From: Emiliania huxleyi CCMP1516
Taxonomy: Eukaryota > Haptophyta > Isochrysidales > Noelaerhabdaceae
Assembly: GCF_000372725.1 (NCBI RefSeq)
Contig: NW_005201014.1
Location: 153,456-217,455, forward strand
Length of the DNA: 64,000 bases
Direction of reading: 5' to 3'
Positions within the stretch are counted from its first letter, which is position 1; each line of letters opens with the position of its first letter. Below, one piece after another: positions 58,059 to 64,000 of this stretch. Under the pieces are notes generated by a model that was not told the DNA's origin, did no database searches, and saw nothing but the letters and a program-made list of their open reading frames with translations. The position numbers were made by a program, and so were the translations under genes.

Positions 58059-58336
58059 CGCAGCGGCCCGAGCATTTACGACAAAATCGCTTGCCTCGTG
58101 TTCACAGCCTTGTTATTGAGAAGAAAATACCTCCTATGGCGCTGTGCGCTGGCCTGTGAGAGGTTGTTCACAGGGGCCGGCCTCGAGGGACACAGGCAGC
58201 GCTCGACGTGGCGCGGCAGACGTGGGAGGACGCATGCGATGCGTCGAATCAGCTGAAGCTGATATAGGGAGCGGGCCCTCTTTACTCCGGCCGGGGACGC
58301 CGTCGGGTACTACGAGCTACACACACCGCACGCAAG
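58059..58336. other. Spacer upstream of the repeat protein
   Basis: No gene seen. It contains GAGAGGTTGTTCACAGGGGC, loosely like the TGTGAAC motif. Confidence 0.3.
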
Positions 58337-58714
58337 CAGTCTGAGGCCGCATTTCACCGCTCCCTGGAAGTCAATCGCCTGGGCGGCCGGTACGAGCAGT
58401 GTGTGCAGAGCCTCTCTGACGCGTGCGTATACATGCAACGTGCTGCACAACGCCACGCCGAGGCGCTCGATGCCCTGGGCGGACTCGAGGCTGGCGGTAG
58501 CGCGGGTGCGGTGGCGGTGGAGCCTCCGGGAGCCCCCCCACCTGTGGTCGGCGGACGGCGCACAGCCGTCGCCGTCGGCACCGCCGTCGCCGCCCGAGCC
58601 AATCGGCCCCGTGCCCACCTACCCACCGCCGACGGGGCCGGCGCGGGGGAGGGAGTACTCCTCCGACGAATAACGGGACGACGGGGTGGCTGTTCCCTCT
58701 ATCTCCTCCTCTAG
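58337..58714 (+). CDS. Hypothetical exon, helical N-part
   Basis: Open frame reading QSEAAFHRSLEVNRLGGRYE, then QCVQSLSDACVYMQRAAQRH, AEALDALGGLEAGG, to a stop at 58714. The first 60 residues look like genuine coding helix; the rest is Pro/Ala/Arg-rich. It is preceded by CGCAAG, not a strong acceptor, and there is no ATG. No family recognised. Confidence 0.3.
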   Translation, partial: QSEAAFHRSLEVNRLGGRYEQCVQSLSDACVYMQRAAQRHAEALDALGGLEAGGSAGAVAVEPPGAPPPVVGGRRTAVAVGTAVAARANRPRAHLPTADGAGAGEGVLLRRITGRRGGCSLYLLL

Positions 58715-59389
58715 CTCTTAGCATGAGCTGCGCCCTGTGTCCGACCCCTTTTGCGCAGCAACACCTTTAAACTTTTAGGCCCTCCGCTCCACGCCACGCC
58801 GCTTGCGGCGGTCCTCTTCCCAGCTCCGAGAAGGAGACGGTGGGGGTGGAGGGTGGGGAGGAGGGGGGCGTGTTTGGGGAGATGGGGGAGCGGGGGGGGC
58901 GGGGGGAGGAGGGCGGTTCGTCGAGGGGAGGGGAGAGGGAGGGCAGGAAGCGGCATCCCCTACGAAAGCGGCAAGCGGCTCGCATGCGGAGGACTGCTGG
59001 CGGGGCGTGAGGAGGGCCTCTGCGTGTGTGGGAAGAAGTTGAGTGAGTGGAGAACTCGGTCTTTGTGTGTGTGCAGTACGTCTACAAGTTGCTATGCCTG
59101 ACCTCTCGTTTGGATAAGACCCGCATGACCCCCTCCCCCCGCCCCGCTCTCCGCCCTGCCCAACCCCGCTGGGAGCAGAGTACATACCCCCACTGCCTCC
59201 CGCAGGCGAGAAAGGACTCGATTCAAATCAATGGGCTCGCCCGGAGTGGTTCGACTCCACGCAAACCCGGAGTGGTGAGGGGCTGGTCGCGCTGTTCTCA
59301 GGCCCAGTGAGGTAGTGCATCCGACGGTCCGGATCCTGCTGAACAAGCTCACGGCAAGTAGGTTGGTGGGGGCGGTTCACGATCCAGTT
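58715..59389. other. Intergenic, G-run rich
   Basis: GGGGAGG-type runs at 58830-58960. No gene supported. Confidence 0.35.
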
Positions 59390-59665
59390 CTCGCGAACCC
59401 AGTTCGCGAACCGCCGCGCGAACTTGGTGGGGGCGGTTCACGAACCAGTTCGCGAACCCAGTTCGCGAACCGGCGGTTCACCGCCGGTTCGCCAGACTCG
59501 GTTCGTTCACGGTTCACGGTTCGCGGCGGGTGTCGCGGGGGGAGTCGGTTCACGGATCACGGTTCACGGACTTGGGGTGGGGGCTAGTCGGTTCACGGTT
59601 CGGGGTTCACGGACTCGGGGCGGGGGCTAGTTGGTTCACGGTTCACGGTTCACGATTCCGGCGTG
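59390..59665. repeat. GGTTCACGG / TTCGCGAA palindromic repeat cluster
   Basis: Many copies of GGTTCACG and its complement CGTGAACC plus the palindrome GTTCGCGAAC (at least five times in about 90 bp), giving nested hairpins. Confidence 0.9.
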
Positions 59666-59934
59666 AACTGAGACGGCTCACCCAAAGGGGGGCGGACAGC
59701 CATGGAGGTCACCGAATGGAGGGCGAACGGCACGATACGAAAAGGCAGGGCGAGGCGGATGGAGAAAGAAGTGCCGAGAAGGCCATGGTGGAGGGGAGGG
59801 ACGGGAGGACGAAAGAAGGGCGAGGAAGACGAGCGGCCCGCACAGACCGCGAGCAGACAGCGCCTGCTGGCCATTTCGAGACATTCGCCAAGAACGCTAG
59901 CTACATGGGAGGGCTTCGTGAAGGATGGATTGAA

Positions 59935-59990
59935 AAACATTCGAACAAAGAAGAGGCGACGGGAGGAACCGGCGGAGGATGCAGTGACGT

Positions 59991-60082
<92 letters not shown>

Positions 60083-60220
60083 GCTCACCCACGCGCACTG
60101 GGCCTTGCACTTTGAATGCCGTGGGGCTCCTGTCGTCAGACGTGGAGACGCGAGGGTTGCCCCCCCTTGCCCCACCACCTCGTGTGTGTGGAGAAGTTTA
60201 CCTTACCTTCCCTTACCTTA
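59935..60220 (+). repeat. CA/TTACC element, copy 3
   Basis: Same order as copy 2, with a longer CA run (59992-60080). An ATG frame at 59702-59992 (MEVTEWRANGTIRKGRARRM) runs into it and is not convincing as a gene. Confidence 0.9.
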
Positions 60221-60354
60221 AACCGGCCACCACCACACCCTATAACTGAACTAAGGAACGACATGCGCAACTTCGCCGATCCCGTTCACTGCTGGAGATG
60301 GCATAGCGGGTGGGCAAGCCCTAAAACGGCGGGAGGGGTAGGGCTATATCGATA

Positions 60355-60850
60355 GAGCTAGAGGGCTCAACCACCCCTCCACCCCTCCACCCTCCCGGAG
60401 CGAGAGGGGTCCGTCCTCGAGCCCTCCCACTTCCACCCCTCCGACCGGAGGGCTCGCCAGCCCACAGGGCTGGAGGGCTCCCCGTCGGATCGGCGTCGGG
60501 AGGGCTCCACAGGGTCCCATAGGGCTAGCGCGCTGGGAGGGTGGAGCGGTCCACCGGGGAGAGGGGTCAGGAGGGCTGGGCGAGGCGGGAGGGGTGGTGG
60601 GGTCCAGGAGGGCTCGCCGCCCCCCCGAGCTCGGGTGATAGGCAAGAGGGCTCGGGCGCCGGGTGGGCTCGGAGGGACGGTCGGACAAAGGGAGGATCTT
60701 CGTGGCGGGAGGGCTCGAGAGGGGTCGGAAGGGCCTCCGGGAGGGGTCGCAAAAAAAGAATGGCGCGGAGCTTCCGAGAGTGCCCGCCACGAGAGGGCTA
60801 GAGGGGTCGGAGGGGTTTAGAGGGCTGGAGGGCTGCAGGCCTGCTGCCGC
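60355..60850. repeat. GAGGGCTCGGAGGGGTC satellite, arm 1
   Basis: Degenerate 9-10-bp units GAGGGGTCG/GAGGGCTCG. The complementary array lies at 61577-62230, so the two form inverted arms around 60851-61576. Confidence 0.88.
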
Positions 60851-61576
60851 CCATGGACGCGGGTCAACGGCGACGGCGCCCGTGATCGAGGGATCGGCGA
60901 CGGCGAATGAGCTGGTCTCTGCGCCGCACGACTTCACCCACGTTCGCGACTGTGGCCATCCAACAGTCTGCCGGCGCGGCGGGCGCATTCGAATGCGCCG
61001 GCCGCGCCGGCAGACTGCCAGTGCTATCCGGGCGGGCCTGCTGCGGCAGGGCGCTGCAACGCCGCCGCCTCGCCGCCACAGCAGCGCCGCCCCCGCATGG
61101 CTGCCGCCAGCAATGTCGCCGCCAGCCGCCGCCCCCAGCCGCCGCCGCCAGCTGCCGCCAGCACTGCAGCGACAGCTCTCTCTGCTGCCCAGGCGCCACC
61201 GCGGCCACGAGTGTCACCGCCACGAGTGCCGCCGCCGTCAGCGTCGCCATGGCCGCTGCCGCCGCCAGGCGGGCGAGCGAGGAGCTCCATATGAGTGTGT
61301 GTGTCTGGAGGCTGTGGCGCTTCCGTGTTTTAGCGGAGAAACCCCAGGTATTTCGAATACCAAACGCGCTTCGTGTTTGCCTTGAGGAGCGCAGCGACGA
61401 GTCCGTAAGGAGCGGCCCCAGCTTGCTGGGTGCGGCGCCGCCGCGCGCCGTATCGAGAGACTCTGTCGGGGCAGGTTAAAATAGCGCCGCAGGCTCCCCG
61501 GGCCGTCCGCGCACAGACCACGGAAACGCCTCATGATGTGTATTGCACCACTTCCGTATGCCTGCAGGGTATCTTT
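60851..61576. other. Spacer between the satellite arms with shared core copy B
   Basis: A perfect palindrome near 60970-61015 (GTCTGCCGGCGCGGC...). GCCGCC triplet runs at 61060-61275 and the inverse copy of the 55.3-kb core at 61373-61549. No gene supported. Confidence 0.6.
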
Positions 61577-62230
61577 AACCGAGCCCTCCGAGCCCTCCAC
61601 ACCCCTCCACACCCCTCCGACCCCTCCGACCCCTCCGACCCCTCCGACCCCTCCGACCCCTCCGACCCCTCCGACCCCTCCACACCCCTCCGCGAGCCCT
61701 CCAGGCCCCCCGAGCCCTCCGACCCCTCCGACCCCTCCGACCCCTCCGAGCCCTCCGAGCCCCCCGAGCCCGGCTCGGTGGCTCGCCCCTCCGAGCCCTC
61801 CGGGCACTCCATCCCTCATGAGCCCTCCCGAGCCCTCCCGAGCCCTCCAGCGCCACCCTCGTGCCTCTCTGCCCTCCGAGCCCTCCGAGCCCTCCGAGCT
61901 CTCCACCCCTCCCGAGCCCCACCCCTCGCGCTAGGGACCCTCTTGCCGGACGACACCCTCCGAGCCCTCCAAGCCCCCCGAGCCCTCCAGACCCCTCCAG
62001 ACCCCTCCATCCGCACAGCCCCCCTCCGGCCCCTCTAGCCCCCTCCGACCCCTCCAGCCCTCTCTAGCCCACTGGACCCCTCCTACGCCTCGCTTTTGGC
62101 CAGCCCTCCAAGCCCCCACCCCTCCTGGGCCCTGCCGCCTGACACCTCTATCGGTGGAGGGCTTTAGGTCACGGTCCACACTCCCGCCCTCCCGACCCCT
62201 CCACACCCCTACAGCGGCACCCCTACCCCT
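61577..62230. repeat. CCCTCCGAC satellite, arm 2
   Basis: Near-perfect CCCCTCCGA units at 61600-61680, grading into CCCTCCGAG, CCCTCCAGA and other variants. Inverse of arm 1. Confidence 0.9.
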
Positions 62231-62320
62231 CCCGCCGTTTTTGGGGGGGAAATAGGAAAGGAACGCAATGGGGCAGCACACAACAGCACACTATCCAGCT
62301 CAAAACCGAGAGAGAAGGGT

Positions 62321-62336
62321 GGTGTTTAGAAACACC
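62321..62336 (-). terminator. Histone-type mRNA 3' stem-loop
   Basis: 24 nt after the H3 stop, the minus strand reads GGTGTTTCTAAACACC followed by ACCC: a 6-bp stem and 4-nt loop in the position of the replication-dependent histone 3' processing signal. The stem sequence differs from the animal consensus (GGCTCT), so the assignment rests on shape, position and the ACCC flank. Confidence 0.65.
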
Positions 62337-62359
62337 GGGATTGGTCTCGAGCCGGACGC

Positions 62360-63290
<931 letters not shown>

Positions 63291-63296
63291 CTTCTT

Positions 63297-63900
63297 CCGC
63301 TGGAGCGGCTCCAGCCCTTTGGCGCCGTCGTGCACGGGCTGCCAAACCTCGCTGGCCACCGGCCGACGGCGCGAGTCCTCGCCTGCCTCGCCGACGCCGC
63401 AGCGGAGCACGGCTACCCGGTCTTTCGGAACCGGTCTCTGCCAGGCATGGCGCTGCGTGCGGTGAGCGAGTACTTTGGCGGGCTTGCCGCCGAGCGCACG
63501 CCACGCCGCTGCCGCGCACTGCGATTCCTGCGGCTGTCAAACCGGGAGGAGCACGGAGTCGTGCGAGTCGGGCCGCAGTGGCACGCCGACGGAAGCTTCG
63601 AGCGGCGGGTCTTCTCGCACGTGCTCTTCCACGCGCAGGCCGTGCCCCGCGTCGGCGGCGGGACCGAGATGTCCCACCTCGCCGCCGCCTTTGACGCCCT
63701 GCCCGCAGCGCAGCGGGAGGCGGCGGGCCGCGTGAGACAGCGACCGCGCGCCAAGACCTTCTCTGTTGAGCCCGGTCACGTCCTTCGGTAGGCGTGGAGC
63801 CGGCTGGCGACTGTCAACGCCTACTCCGGCGCCGTCCACCCGCTCGTCCACCTCCACCCTCGCAAAGGCCACAAGGACGCTCTTTGTCCACCCTCAGCCA
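63297..63900 (+). CDS. TauD/TfdA-family 2-oxoglutarate dioxygenase (both ends incomplete)
   Basis: An Fe(II)/2-oxoglutarate oxygenase. The first recognisable exon reads LERLQPFGAVVHGLPNLAGH, LADAAAEHGYPVFRNRSLPG, the iron site QWHADGSFERRVFSHVLFHA and GGGTEMSHLAAAFDALPAAQ, ending at 63719. A 72-bp GC-AG intron (63720-63791) begins GCGGCGGGCCGCG, a decayed copy of exon 2 (GCGTGGAGCCGGCTGGCG). Exon 2 gives the second half-site NAYSGAVHPLVHLHPRKGHK. Then the frame slips by one base before an expected ALFVHP. Sequence after about 63900 is homopolymer-rich and poor. The 5' end is not found. Substrate unknown. Confidence 0.7.
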
Positions 63901-64000
63901 GAAGGGCCCCCCCGCCCCAGAGAAGAGAGAAAAAAAGGGGGGCGCCAGGCGAAGGGCCCCCCCCTTGGCGCTGGTCCGAACCGGCCCCCGGGGGCTTCCT

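Noticed and set aside
56247-58256. 669-aa plus-strand frame over the three-repeat protein
   Set aside because: Antisense shadow; the minus strand has the ATG start, Trp-rich repeats and phase-matched introns.
63900-64000. Further exon of the dioxygenase
   Set aside because: Homopolymer-rich, probably low-quality end sequence with no family motif.

Overview
The window is nuclear DNA of a GC-rich, intron-rich single-celled eukaryote. A haptophyte of the Emiliania/Gephyrocapsa huxleyi type fits best. That is inferred from base composition, the many GC-AG introns, an intronless core histone H3, an organellar RAP-domain repeat protein and a fungal/protist-type IMP nucleotidase (ISN1); no marker gene settles the species. 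There are two 100-N scaffold gaps (6351-6450 and 53507-53606) and one stretch of very poor base calls (about 36946-37660). Many open frames are antisense or frame shadows caused by the GC content, so I kept only those with domain, splice or composition support.

Layout. 0-5 kb: a MATE transporter (-) with an SH3-like C-terminal extension, a decayed kelch gene (+), and a VPPG-motif protein (-). 5-9 kb: repeats and a gap. 9.2-11.6 kb: ISN1 in 12 exons (-). 12.7-13.8 kb: an open coding-like region split by a MITE with perfect TIRs and an 8-bp target duplication. 14.1-19 kb: an LSH/HELLS/DDM1 chromatin remodeller in 21 exons (+). 19.3-20.7 kb: a ZNHIT3-like tail and a CFAP298-like protein (-). 22.6-25.7 kb: a 938-residue AP2L/SANT/MBD/chromo/GRF/SET protein (+). 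27.6-30 kb: a RAP protein (-). 31.6-35.5 kb: a Cys-rich unknown and a pyrimidine-5'-nucleotidase-like HAD protein (+). 39.3-45 kb: a triple-WW protein (-), a fringe-like glycosyltransferase (-) and a ShK-prolyl 4-hydroxylase (+). 46.3-51.4 kb: a PWWP/HMG/DDT/WHIM protein (+). 52-62 kb: mostly repeats, around a three-repeat protein (-). 62.3-64 kb: histone H3 (-) and a truncated TauD-type dioxygenase (+).

Four loci (LSH remodeller, MBD-SET protein, PWWP-DDT protein, histone H3) concern chromatin and DNA methylation. No operon-like order is implied.

The most striking signal is in the introns. I rebuilt nine multi-exon genes by hand (about 54 introns); about two thirds begin with GC, three with GA and the rest with GT, and all end in AG. 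In many of them the first 10-38 bases of the intron are a direct repeat, perfect or decayed, of the first bases of the next exon. The duplicated copies often enclose a minisatellite from a small shared set. This looks like intron birth by tandem duplication across an AG|GN site, seen at several ages. These models are manual readings and need transcript support.
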